This document shows positions 48,945-57,388 of a stretch of 64,000 bases of DNA, one piece after another (within the stretch, counting starts at the first letter, position 1; each line of letters opens with the position of its first letter). Made by a program: the position numbers and the translations under genes. The DNA comes from Candidatus Aalborgicola lynettensis (GTDB lineage: Bacteria > Pseudomonadota > Gammaproteobacteria > Burkholderiales > Burkholderiaceae_C), in the NCBI GenBank assembly GCA_016719405.1, contig JADJZE010000021.1, forward strand, positions 682,001-746,000, read 5' to 3'. Below the pieces are notes generated by a model. That model was not told where the DNA came from. It searched no databases and saw nothing but the letters and a program-made list of their open reading frames with translations.

Positions 48945-50214
48945 TCAGGCTGAGGCGCCTTTGGACAGGGGTAGCCGGATCGCAAAACATGCGCCGCCTT
49001 CCGTGCGGTTGCTGCAGCCCACGCTGCCCCCATGGCGCTCGGCAATGGAGCGAACCAGCGCCAAGCCCAGGCCGACGCCGCCTTCGCGCTCCGACGCGCC
49101 CGGCAAACGGTAAAACGGCTCAAAAATGCGCCCCTGCAAAGCCTCTGGCACACCGGGGCCGTTGTCGCAGACCCGGATGCAGGCGTGGGTGGCCTCTTGG
49201 GTCAGCTGCACAGTGACATCGCCCGCACCGTGGCGGCGGGCATTCTCCAGCAGGTTGCGCACGGCCCGGCGCAGCAGCTTGGCAACGCCGGGTACCAGCA
49301 GCTCGGTTTGGCCGGGCGGCACGTCCAGCGTGGCACCGGTCAACGCGCATTCTTCGGCGGCCAGGCCCACCAGATCAACCGATTCCACGGTGCCCAGGTC
49401 GGCTTCTTGGGCGTCGAGGCGGCTGGCGAGCAGGATTTCTTCAACCAACTGGTCCAGCTCGGCAATGTTGCGGCGGATTTCGTCCTTTGCTCGCTGTACC
49501 ACCATCGCCCATGAATTCCAGCCCCATGCGGATGCGTGCCAAAGGCGAGCGCAACTCGTGCGAGGCATTGGCCAGCAGGGATTTTTGCGAGGCCAGCAGC
49601 GCGTCACGCGACTGCACAAGGGTTTCAATCTGTTGCGCGGCGTGGTTGAAGCGCTCCGCCAAAAAACCGATTTCGTCTTTGCCGCCCTCCGGTGAGCGCA
49701 CGCTGAGTTGGCCCTCGCCCCACTGCTCCACGCTGTGCTGCAGTGCCTCCAGCCGCCGCGTCAGACGCCGGATAAATGGATAGGTGGCCAGCGCCACCGC
49801 CACGGCCACCAGCCCCAAAGTCCAGAAAAAACCAAACGGTGCGCGCCAGTTGGACTGGGGCGGGCGTGGCAGGTGCATGTGCAGGGTTTGCCCGTCGTGC
49901 ATGCGTACTTCAAATTCGGGACCATTGCGACCGCCCATGGCTGGGCGCGGTTCGTTGTCGTCTGCGGCAGGGGCGTCGCCGGGCGATGGCTGCGGCGGTG
50001 CATCACGCCGCAGCCCAGGCATGGCAAACGGCGGGCGGTTCGGGTGCCGGCGGCGCGCCTGCCCGTTGCCAATCACCTCCCCCGCTTCGTTGCGCACCAC
50101 CACTTCGCGCAGCGGCGCCTCGGCGGTCATGCGCCAGGCCCAGCCCACCAACAGCGTCAGCACTGCCACAGCCAGCACCACGGCCAGCCAGATGCGCAGG
50201 TAAAGTTTGTGCAT
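48945..50214 (-). pseudogene. Sensor histidine kinase (EnvZ/CpxA type), frameshifted
   Basis: From the ATG at 50214: membrane helix (LRIWLAVVLAVAVLTLLVGW), Pro/Arg-rich periplasmic loop, second helix (APFGFFWTLGLVAVAVALA), HAMP, then HisKA with ANASHELRSPLARIRMGLEFMG. After that the frame runs into unrelated sequence, while AKDEIRRNIAELDQLVEEIL and the full HATPase (LLENARRHG, GGVGLGLALVRSIAERHGG) follow in another frame to 48945. A one-base indel near 49496-49512 separates phosphoacceptor and ATPase halves. Partner of the response regulator upstream. Confidence 0.85.
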
Positions 50215-50335
50215 GGTTAGCCTGCCGCCGGGGCGCCCCGTGTCGCCCGGACTCTGGCGAGTCCCTGCGAGGGCAGGCGACGGCCCCCATGGGGGGAAGC
50301 GACCCGTGCAACGGTGGAGCGTGGGGGCATCATTT

Positions 50336-51049
50336 CTAGTCCTGCTGGCGGGCAAACACGTAGCCTACGCCGCGCACAGTCAAAATGCGTTTGGGGGCTT
50401 TGGGGTCGGCCTCAATGGCGGCGCGGATGCGGCCCATGTGCACGTCAATGGAGCGGTCAAAGGCATCGAGTTCGCGCCCGCGCACGGCTTCCATGATCTG
50501 GTCGCGCGTGAGCACCCGCCCGGCGCGTTCGGCCAGGGCCAGCAGCAAATCGAACTGGTAAGAGGTCAGTTCGCATGGCGCCTCGCCCACGCGCACCACC
50601 CGGGCGTCGCGGTCGATCTCAAGGGAGCCAAAGCGCAAATGCGAAGTGTGGGGTGCCGGGCTGTCGCCCTTGCGGCGCAAAATGGCGCGGATGCGGGCCA
50701 GCAGTTCGCGTGGCTCAAAGGGCTTGGGCAGGTAATCGTCGGCGCCAATTTCAAGACCAATGATGCGGTCCATGGCGTCGCCCTTGGCGGTCAACATCAA
50801 AATGGGCAGTTGCGCCAGCGGGGCGGGCAGGGTGCGGATGCGTCGGCACACCTCCAGGCCGTCGATGTCGGGCAGCATCAAGTCCAAAATCACCAAGTCG
50901 GGTGGGGCGGCGGCACGGTCGTCCAGGCGGGCCAGTCCGCTGAGGCCGTCGGGTGCGTGGTGCACCGTAAAGCCGGATTGCTCCAGGTACTGCGCCACCA
51001 TACCGGCCAGGCGGGCGTCGTCTTCGATCATCAATAGGGTGTGGCTCAT
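50336..51049 (-). CDS. OmpR-family response regulator
   Basis: 237 aa. Receiver with acidic pair IEDD (residues 8-11), phospho-acceptor Asp56 in LVILDLMLPD and Lys in LPKPF; then the winged-helix Trans_reg_C domain ending RILTVRGVGYVFA. Separated from the kinase gene by about 120 bp of G/C-rich sequence (cccccatggggggaagcgac) that resembles another interspersed repeat type. Possibly regulates envelope stress genes; its regulon cannot be read here. Confidence 0.93.
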   Translation of the reverse strand: MSHTLLMIEDDARLAGMVAQYLEQSGFTVHHAPDGLSGLARLDDRAAAPPDLVILDLMLPDIDGLEVCRRIRTLPAPLAQLPILMLTAKGDAMDRIIGLEIGADDYLPKPFEPRELLARIRAILRRKGDSPAPHTSHLRFGSLEIDRDARVVRVGEAPCELTSYQFDLLLALAERAGRVLTRDQIMEAVRGRELDAFDRSIDVHMGRIRAAIEADPKAPKRILTVRGVGYVFARQQD

Positions 51050-51130
51050 GCCCTCAAGTCTAGTCCCGCTGCGCGCGCCGTCTGTGCGCGGGGCATCAAG
51101 CTCCGGTAAAGTTCCGTAAACTTCTAGTTT

Positions 51131-51187
51131 GCTATAAATATAATAGCTGCTTGCGCACGGCTACTGTGCGCTAGAGGGTGTTTTGAC
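51131..51187 (+). repeat. Interspersed palindromic repeat, copy 7 (forward, subtype B)
   Basis: gctataaatataatagctgc, ttgcgcacggctactgtgcg, ctagagggtgttttgaccc. The right half (ctagagggyg-ttttga) differs from the other copies and is shared only with copy 8 at 57331; both continue with cctggatg. Confidence 0.85.
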
Positions 51188-51285
51188 CCTGGATGAATTT
51201 GAGCGAACAGGGTGAGCGAATGGGGTTGAACATACGCTACGCCATGCTAAACTACAAAAGTAGCAAACCACCAGGAGCGCGGATC

Positions 51286-51513
51286 ATGGGTATGCCAGTT
51301 CGGATTGAGGACGCACTGTACGAGGACGCCAAAGCGAGCGCCAAAGCGGAGTGCCGAACCATTGCGGGTCAAATTGAATTTTGGGCGAAGGTTGGCAAAG
51401 CGGCGCTGGACAACCCAGACCTGCCCATTGATTTTGTGCGCGACCTGTTGATTGCTAGAGCAGAAGACCCAAGCAAAGCGACCCCGTTCGTCCCGCAAGG
51501 AAGCCGGGCATAA
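51286..51513 (+). CDS. ParD-like antitoxin
   Basis: 75 aa from the ATG at 51286 (aggag nine bases upstream). MPVRIEDALYEDAKASAKAECRTIAGQIEFWAKVGKAALDNPDLP is the ParD-like (PF11903-type) ribbon-helix-helix pattern. A TTGAAC-16-TAAACT promoter (51225-51252) and a CTAC-AAAA-GTAG palindrome lie directly upstream. Three bases separate it from the toxin gene. Confidence 0.85.
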   Translation: MGMPVRIEDALYEDAKASAKAECRTIAGQIEFWAKVGKAALDNPDLPIDFVRDLLIARAEDPSKATPFVPQGSRA

Positions 51514-51515
51514 CG

Positions 51516-51785
51516 GTGGTCACCGTACTGGAGGGCAGCGGTTTCAAGCGCGCATACAAGCGCCTGCACGGCAACCAAAAAGCCGAGGTAGACGATGCGG
51601 TCCTTGTTATCGTTGCAGACCCGACTGTGGGCGAGGCCAAGGTGGGCGACCTCGCGGGTGTTTTTGTCTACAAGTTCCCGTGCGTCAAGCAAACCTATTT
51701 GCTCGCATACGAATATGACCCTGAGACACGCGTGTTATTGCTGGTAGGGGCACACGAAAACTTTTACCGCACATTGAAGGGTTAA
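51516..51785 (+). CDS. RelE/ParE-family toxin
   Basis: 89 aa, GTG start. FKRAYKRLHGNQKAEVDDAVLVIVADP, GDLAGVFVYKFPCVKQTYLLAYEYDPETRVLLLVGAHENFYRTLK: the RelE sheet with the frequent HENFYR ending. Convergent with the lipid operon, and lying inside the segment bounded by repeat copies 7 and 8. Confidence 0.9.
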   Translation: MVTVLEGSGFKRAYKRLHGNQKAEVDDAVLVIVADPTVGEAKVGDLAGVFVYKFPCVKQTYLLAYEYDPETRVLLLVGAHENFYRTLKG

Positions 51786-51865
51786 GTCTGGCGGGCGCTT
51801 TCGGGCTATGGGCGGCACGTCTATGGCGTCGATGCTTTACCCAGCCTGCCGCCAAATTCGATTGG

Positions 51866-52852
51866 TCAAGGCGTCCACCAGTACCGAATGACGTGGAAGT
51901 AAACGGGTGCGGCAAAGACGATGGAGTCCATCCGGTCCAGCATGCCCCCGTGGCCTTCAATCAAGGTGCCCCAGTCCTTGATGCCCCGGTCGCGTTTGAT
52001 GGCTGACATGACCAGCCCCCCTAAAAACCCCATCAAACACACCAGCAATGCCATGAGCGCGGCTTGCGCGGGCGAGAACGGGGTGATCCAGTGGAGGCTG
52101 GCACCAAGCGCCGTGGCGCTGGCCACACCGCCTACCAGGCCTTCCCAGGTTTTGGAGGGCGACAGTTCTGGCGCCACCTTGTGGCGGCCGGTGAGTTTGC
52201 CCCAGATGTATTGCAGCACGTCGCTGCCTTGCACCACGATGATGAGCCAGGTGATCAAGAGCAATGGGCTTTGCGAGTAGTCGGGGATTTCCAGCATGAA
52301 CAAGGCGGGAACATGGCTGATGCAAAAAATGCAAACCATCAAGCCCCACTGCACTTTGGCCGTGCGTTCCAGGAAACGCGAGGTGTCGTCCGACAGCACG
52401 GCCACGATGGGCATGATCAGGAAGGCATAGACGGGTATGAAGATCGAATACAAACCGTACCAGGAAATCCACAGCAAACCATATTGAATGGGTAACACCA
52501 CCGCAAAAGCCAGGAGTACAGAAAACCGGTAGCCACCTGCCTTGCTGGGGTCCCTTTCATTGGCCATGCGCATGTACTCGCGCAGCGCAGCAATGGAAAT
52601 CAAGGCGAACATCACGATGACACCGCGCCTGCCGAGCAGAAAAGCAAGGCCAATCAGCGACACCATCACCCACCAGGCATTGATGCGGGCATTCAGGTTG
52701 TCAACCACCGTGTGCGGCTGGCCCTTGGCAAGTGTTTGCTTGAGCACCAGGCCTACCGTGGAGGCAATTACCAAGGTGGCGCCGATTCCGGCTGACAGCT
52801 GCGCAGCAGGTTGGGTGTGCAGCAAGTGGCTCAATTGATCAACATTCATCAT
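51866..52852 (-). CDS. CdsA-like phosphatidate cytidylyltransferase (YnbB-like)
   Basis: 328 aa, about eight membrane helices. CdsA signatures LSPSKTWEGLVGGV and DRGIKDWGTLIEGHGGMLDRMDS are intact, so it should make a CDP-lipid from CTP. Last gene of a five-gene operon whose other members match E. coli YnbA, YnbC and YnbD, making this the YnbB counterpart. From memory, YnbB has been reported as a CdsA paralogue for the glycolipid MPIase; whether that applies here is open. Confidence 0.88.
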   Translation of the reverse strand: MMNVDQLSHLLHTQPAAQLSAGIGATLVIASTVGLVLKQTLAKGQPHTVVDNLNARINAWWVMVSLIGLAFLLGRRGVIVMFALISIAALREYMRMANERDPSKAGGYRFSVLLAFAVVLPIQYGLLWISWYGLYSIFIPVYAFLIMPIVAVLSDDTSRFLERTAKVQWGLMVCIFCISHVPALFMLEIPDYSQSPLLLITWLIIVVQGSDVLQYIWGKLTGRHKVAPELSPSKTWEGLVGGVASATALGASLHWITPFSPAQAALMALLVCLMGFLGGLVMSAIKRDRGIKDWGTLIEGHGGMLDRMDSIVFAAPVYFHVIRYWWTP

Positions 52853-53355
52853 GGCATGGCTCGTAAAAAACAAAACACCGAATAGGCGGCCAGGGCGCAG
52901 GTGCCCAGCGCCAGTACCAACTGGCCTGCCAGCACCCCGGCATACAGGCGCACCAGCCTTTGGGTGCCTGCGATGCGGCTGCCCAAACTGCGGGTGGCGG
53001 CCTGCGCTGGACGCAAACCTATGCGCAACAGGGACTGGTCGACATCGCCCAAGCCGTAACGCCCCTGGCCCAGGGCATTGAAAAGCTGGGCATCCAACTG
53101 CAAACGCAGGCATAACACGCGCTCGGCAGGCATCAGTACGACAAGCTGGCCCACAAACAAGGCCATCGACCAAGGGAGTGCGGATGGGGTCACCAAGGGG
53201 TTCAGCGCACCGCCATGCAGTAGTGTGGTGGCACCCAGCGCCATGGCAACCGTCGCCACAACCAGCAACAAGCCGGAAAAAATGGCCCCCTGGGTGTGCA
53301 CCGAACGCAGCCACGCGGCCAGCACCAGCGCGGTATGCTTTTCAAGCTCATCCAT
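52849..53355 (-). CDS. Unrecognised 168-aa membrane protein in the ynb-like operon
   Basis: From the ATG at 53355. Predicted helices about residues 24-45, 59-80 and 138-162. The middle has LFNALGQGRYGLGDVDQSLLRIG and RSLGSRIAGTQRLVRLYAG. No family recognised. It overlaps the PAP2 gene by eight bases and the cdsA-like gene by four (ATGA), so it is tightly coupled and very likely acts with them. It has no counterpart in the four-gene E. coli ynbABCD as I know it. Confidence 0.75.
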   Translation of the reverse strand: MDELEKHTALVLAAWLRSVHTQGAIFSGLLLVVATVAMALGATTLLHGGALNPLVTPSALPWSMALFVGQLVVLMPAERVLCLRLQLDAQLFNALGQGRYGLGDVDQSLLRIGLRPAQAATRSLGSRIAGTQRLVRLYAGVLAGQLVLALGTCALAAYSVFCFLRAMP

Positions 53356-54673
53356 GGGGAGGTCGCGCCGCGGGTTGGCCGAGCACGACCTGTGGCCTGG
53401 CCTGCTGGACGGCATGCCGGGCGTGCTCCACCGATGCAAACGTACCCGATTGCGTCAGGCTGTGGACCAGCGCGTGCGCACTTCTGGAAAACCCCAGTGC
53501 ACAGCAAACCCATACGGTTTGCTTGGCTTGGTGCCGGGCGTTGATGATGAGCGCCGCGCGCTGCAAGGTCGCAGCACAAGGCGAAGTCAGGTCCAACACC
53601 GGAACACAACGGCCATGGTTGGCGTCAACATTCTGCAGCTCCGCGCACAGGCTCACGATGCTGGGTTTTCCCGCCGCCAGCCATTCGCCATGGCTGGGAA
53701 GGCGGCCCAGAAACAGACCTGGCCGCACTTCGGATGCCAGCGGCAATCGCCGCGTCCAGAGCCGTGCATTGAGCCACGCACCAGCGCGATAGGGCCCCAG
53801 CAGCCAGCGGCTGGTCCAGTGCATCTGGCCACGCCGGTTCATTTGAAAACCACGTGCACCCAAGCCCAAATAGCAAAGCGCCACCACGCACATGGATGCA
53901 GTCGGCCACAGGAGCCACAGCGCCACGTCACGCCCCAGCCAGGGGGCCAGCGCCAGCACCGCCAAAGCCAAGGCTGCGGCGCCGTAGGTCAGCGCAAGCC
54001 TTTGGCGTTGCCAGGAATGGGTGGTTTGCCATGCCTGGGGCATGGACGCCACCCGCTCCAGCGGCCACAGCCACACGCACACGACACCCAGCAGTGCGCC
54101 GGTGGGGATGTCGATGAAATGGTGCTGGTAGGTGGTCAACACCGCGCCGCAAATGGCCAGGGTCCAGCCGTGCAAGAACCAGCGCGCTGCGGGTGCATGG
54201 ATCTGACGGCGGTAGAGATCCCACAAGATGACGGCCAACGCAATGTGCAGCGAGGGGGCCTGGTTGAACGGTTGGTCAAAACCGCGCAATGCGGCAAATA
54301 GCAGGCCTGACAAACCATCGGCGGGCGGCTGCCCAAACGTGAAGCGCAGTGGCCACACGATAAAGCAGGCCACCGCCAGCGCCTGCACCGTCAGCAGGCG
54401 CAGCGCGTGGCGCTTGAGTTCATGGCGGGTGCGGGCCAGAAACAGTGACAGTCCGTAAAAAAAATTAATCGACCAATACGGAAAAATGGTCTCCTGCCAA
54501 AACGGAATATGCCGCTCCCAATCGAACACCACACTGGGCACCTGTCCCTGCGCGGCCGCTTGGCCTGCCAGGTGGTTGGCCCAGCCATAACTCAGGTAGA
54601 ACAGCGGGGCCAACAAGGCCAACCAGCCGATGGCGTGCGGCCAGGGACGCCGCTTTAACCAAGCGAACATCAT
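53348..54673 (-). CDS. PAP2 and dual-specificity phosphatase fusion (YnbD-like)
   Basis: 441 aa. The N-terminal half is a multi-helix PAP2-like membrane domain (QAPSLHIALAVILWDLY and TTYQHHFIDIPTGALLG give the two histidine motifs); the C-terminal part is a tyrosine/dual-specificity phosphatase with the Cx5R loop in VCCALGFSRSAHALV. Same architecture as E. coli YnbD. Probably dephosphorylates lipid or inositol-like head groups at the membrane. Coupled by ATGA to the hydrolase/methyltransferase gene. Confidence 0.88.
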   Translation of the reverse strand: MMFAWLKRRPWPHAIGWLALLAPLFYLSYGWANHLAGQAAAQGQVPSVVFDWERHIPFWQETIFPYWSINFFYGLSLFLARTRHELKRHALRLLTVQALAVACFIVWPLRFTFGQPPADGLSGLLFAALRGFDQPFNQAPSLHIALAVILWDLYRRQIHAPAARWFLHGWTLAICGAVLTTYQHHFIDIPTGALLGVVCVWLWPLERVASMPQAWQTTHSWQRQRLALTYGAAALALAVLALAPWLGRDVALWLLWPTASMCVVALCYLGLGARGFQMNRRGQMHWTSRWLLGPYRAGAWLNARLWTRRLPLASEVRPGLFLGRLPSHGEWLAAGKPSIVSLCAELQNVDANHGRCVPVLDLTSPCAATLQRAALIINARHQAKQTVWVCCALGFSRSAHALVHSLTQSGTFASVEHARHAVQQARPQVVLGQPAARPPHG

Positions 54674-56463
54674 TGCGCCGTCGTCAGCACAGGTGCGTGT
54701 GCATTGCGCACCGCCAGCGACACCGTGAAAATGCCCCACTCATCGACCCGCTGGGTGATTTTGGTGAATCCGGCCGCCTCCACCAACTGGTCCATCTCCG
54801 CCTGGGTGCGACGGCGCATGACCCAAGCCTGACCTTGGCGGTGGCTGGTGAGGGCACGGGCAATCATTTCCAGCTGCGGATGCCAGGGCTGGCCGGTATA
54901 GACCAGATAGCCCCCCTGGGGAATGGCATCGGCGACGCCTGCCAGCGACCGTGAAACCATTTCATTGCTGGGAAACAGTTCGTACAGGCCCGAGACGATG
55001 CCCACATTGGGGCGCAATTTGGATTTCGCTTGCGCGGCCAGGGAAGTGCGGTCAAAGGCATCGGCCTTTTCGAAACGGGCCAGCTTTTGCAAGCCTTTTT
55101 CCGCAATCAGTGCCCGACCATCGCGCACATTGATGTCGCTGTAATCGCGCAGCAGGATGCTGCCGACCCGCTTTTGAATGTCGCTGGTCAAGGCTTCCAG
55201 CACGTAGCGGCCATGCCCTGCCGCGATGTCCATCACATGTGCGCGCTTGAAAGTTGTGCTCGCACGTTGGATTGCCTCACGCAGCAGTTCCTCCACATGG
55301 AGTTTGCGCTGGCGGATGCCGCGCCAGCCAATCGCGTCGAGGTAGGTCTTGTCGACCACCTTGCCAAGCAAGGGTATGCCGCTGGGGTGGTTGCGGTACA
55401 CATAGTCCAGTGTGCTGCCCGAATCAAAGCCGGTGGCATGCCCCAGCCGAATGCCATCGGACAACAGACCACCCAGCGCCAGATTGGCCCGGTAGGCGGT
55501 CCAATACAGCCCGCGTTTTGAAAGCAATGGCAAGGCAGTCGCCAGCACCTTCGATTCGTCGGCAGTGGGGCCACTTTCATCCGCATGGAGCAGGTTCAGT
55601 GGCGCGGGTGGGTGGTCAAACACGTTTTGAATAAAGGCGCGCACCTTGGCGACCGCAGGCGCCCGGTCTTTCTCGCCCAAGGTGTCATGGAAAAAGCCCG
55701 GTAGTTCAATTTTTTCCTTGACCGGGCTCGACAGCCGCTCGAAAAAATCGTGCTGGGGCTGGTGGTGTACCACCCAATCTGCGCCAGAAATCAGCAACTG
55801 GGTTGGCACCGTGATGGCCTGTGCGTCTTGCACCACGCGCTCGGCGGCTTCGTACAGGCCCAGCAAAATGTTGACGGCAATGGGGCGCGTGATGAGCGGG
55901 TCGGACTCAAAGCTGGCAATGCGCTCGGGGTCGTGTGTGAGGAACTTGGCCTTGACATAACTGGTGACAGAAAACTCGCCGCGCAACTTGTGCAGCAGCG
56001 CCAGGCCAGGCCGGGCTAGGGGGACGTAAAGCTTGACCTTGAACGCTGGCGAGGCCAGCGACATGCCGCGTATTTGTGGTGCATAGTCGTGCACCCAAGT
56101 CGATGCCAGCACCGCCCCCACGCTTTGGGCCAACACAAAAATATCGTTCAGTGCCAGCCCGTGTTGGTCGCTGATGTGGTCCATAAAGGTTTGCACATCG
56201 CGCACCGAGGTGCCAAAGCTCGGGCTGTGTCCGCGTTGACCGGGTGATTCGCCATGGCCACGGGCATCCCACGCATAAAAATCAAAGTTCGGCAAATTCA
56301 GTTCATCCACCAAATGCTCAATGCGCCCGGAATGCTCGTGCCCGCGATGGAACATGACCACGGCACCCCGACGGGGCTTCTTCGCAGGCCAATGCCGGTA
56401 AAAAAGAGAAACACCATCGTGGGTGGGAAAGTGGCTTTCTTTGGGAGTGCGTTTGTTGCTCAT
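54670..56463 (-). CDS. Alpha/beta hydrolase and SAM methyltransferase fusion (YnbC-like)
   Basis: 597 aa. Residues about 1-290 form a monoacylglycerol-lipase-like hydrolase: HRGHEHSGR oxyanion region, nucleophile in VLAQSVGA, Asp in SGADWVV and His in GFFHDTLG. Residues about 310-590 form a class I methyltransferase with motif I VMDIAAGHGRY. Same fusion as E. coli YnbC. Suggests trimming and methylation of a lipid intermediate in the operon's pathway; actual substrate unknown. Confidence 0.88.
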   Translation of the reverse strand: MSNKRTPKESHFPTHDGVSLFYRHWPAKKPRRGAVVMFHRGHEHSGRIEHLVDELNLPNFDFYAWDARGHGESPGQRGHSPSFGTSVRDVQTFMDHISDQHGLALNDIFVLAQSVGAVLASTWVHDYAPQIRGMSLASPAFKVKLYVPLARPGLALLHKLRGEFSVTSYVKAKFLTHDPERIASFESDPLITRPIAVNILLGLYEAAERVVQDAQAITVPTQLLISGADWVVHHQPQHDFFERLSSPVKEKIELPGFFHDTLGEKDRAPAVAKVRAFIQNVFDHPPAPLNLLHADESGPTADESKVLATALPLLSKRGLYWTAYRANLALGGLLSDGIRLGHATGFDSGSTLDYVYRNHPSGIPLLGKVVDKTYLDAIGWRGIRQRKLHVEELLREAIQRASTTFKRAHVMDIAAGHGRYVLEALTSDIQKRVGSILLRDYSDINVRDGRALIAEKGLQKLARFEKADAFDRTSLAAQAKSKLRPNVGIVSGLYELFPSNEMVSRSLAGVADAIPQGGYLVYTGQPWHPQLEMIARALTSHRQGQAWVMRRRTQAEMDQLVEAAGFTKITQRVDEWGIFTVSLAVRNAHAPVLTTAQ

Positions 56464-56518
56464 GGTCTTGTGAAGTGATGAAGTTATGGAGTGAATTGAA
56501 ATGCAATAAGAGAGGAAG

Positions 56519-57121
56519 CTAAGCCGCTTCCTTCAGTGCCTGCCGGATGCGGTTGACGATATTCCAGGCGATCAGCACGGCCATGGCGGGAATGGCCCAC
56601 GCCAGCCAGTGTGGCGTGAAGCCGCATGTCACCAGAAGCGCCAGCGCGCCAAAGACAAATGCGCGGTCGCTTTTGCCCATGGGGCCGTCATAGCGCCGGG
56701 ATGCCCCCACTGTTTGCCCCAGCACGCCGGTTAGTTCCGACATGGCCGACAACAGCACGACAACCCCGACCCAGAAAGCACTGAATGGCGCCACAACGGC
56801 GAACGGCAGGTACAGCGCGGCGTCGGCCAGAACGTCGGTAATTTCGTTCAAAAACGCGCCCAGCTTGCTCTTTTGCCCGTGTTCACGCGCCAGCATGCCG
56901 TCTACGGCATTCAGCGCCATGCGCAAAAACATCCACAGCGGAACCAGTGCAAACGCCTCGCGCAAGGGCCAGTGGTACAAGCACAAGCCCAGCGCCACGG
57001 ACAGCACGCAAGCGAATACGGTCACCTGGTTGGCAGTGACGCCGACCCGCGCCAACCATTGCACCAAGGGGCGCAGGAGAGCCTGGAACTGCGGTTTGAT
57101 TTGGTAGATGGAAAAGGCCAT
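56519..57121 (-). CDS. CDP-alcohol phosphatidyltransferase family protein (YnbA-like)
   Basis: 200 aa from the ATG at 57121, about six helices. The family motif reads DGMLAREHGQKSKLGAFLNEITD: the usual third Asp is Asn (LNEITD). My memory of E. coli YnbA is that it also has LNE there, supporting orthology. First gene of the operon; it would join a CDP-lipid (made by the CdsA-like gene) to an alcohol. A TATACT-like -10 box occurs in the 57122-57330 region upstream. Confidence 0.88.
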   Translation of the reverse strand: MAFSIYQIKPQFQALLRPLVQWLARVGVTANQVTVFACVLSVALGLCLYHWPLREAFALVPLWMFLRMALNAVDGMLAREHGQKSKLGAFLNEITDVLADAALYLPFAVVAPFSAFWVGVVVLLSAMSELTGVLGQTVGASRRYDGPMGKSDRAFVFGALALLVTCGFTPHWLAWAIPAMAVLIAWNIVNRIRQALKEAA

Positions 57122-57330
57122 GTTGTGAAATAGATTGGCAGTGCCGCGGCAGTGCATTGGGTTGTCAAAGGCCGTACTTTTTATCCGGGCAAAGTATACG
57201 TAGCCAGGATCATAGAGATGGAAAATTTACACCCGGTACAGAAGAAGGCTTGCGAAGTATTGTTTTTCGATACTATTTGTCCGTGGCAGTGGTGCGGATG
57301 CCAAGAGCTTGAAGCACCTTTTGCGGATTC

Positions 57331-57388
57331 GCTATAAAAACAGGAGCTGCTTGCGCACGTCTACTGTGCGCTAGAGGGCGTTTTGAGC
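57331..57388 (+). repeat. Interspersed palindromic repeat, copy 8 (forward, subtype B), coding in ampG
   Basis: gctataaaaacaggagctgc, ttgcgcacgtctactgtgcg, ctagagggcgttttgagcc, then cctggatg as in copy 7. On the minus strand its right half encodes the last residues of AmpG (LKTPSSAQ) and the stop codon. Confidence 0.88.

Noticed and set aside
50220..50335. Possible small gene between kinase and response regulator
   Set aside because: G/C-rich repeat-like sequence (cccccatggggggaagcg) with no plausible start and ribosome site; probably another interspersed repeat type.
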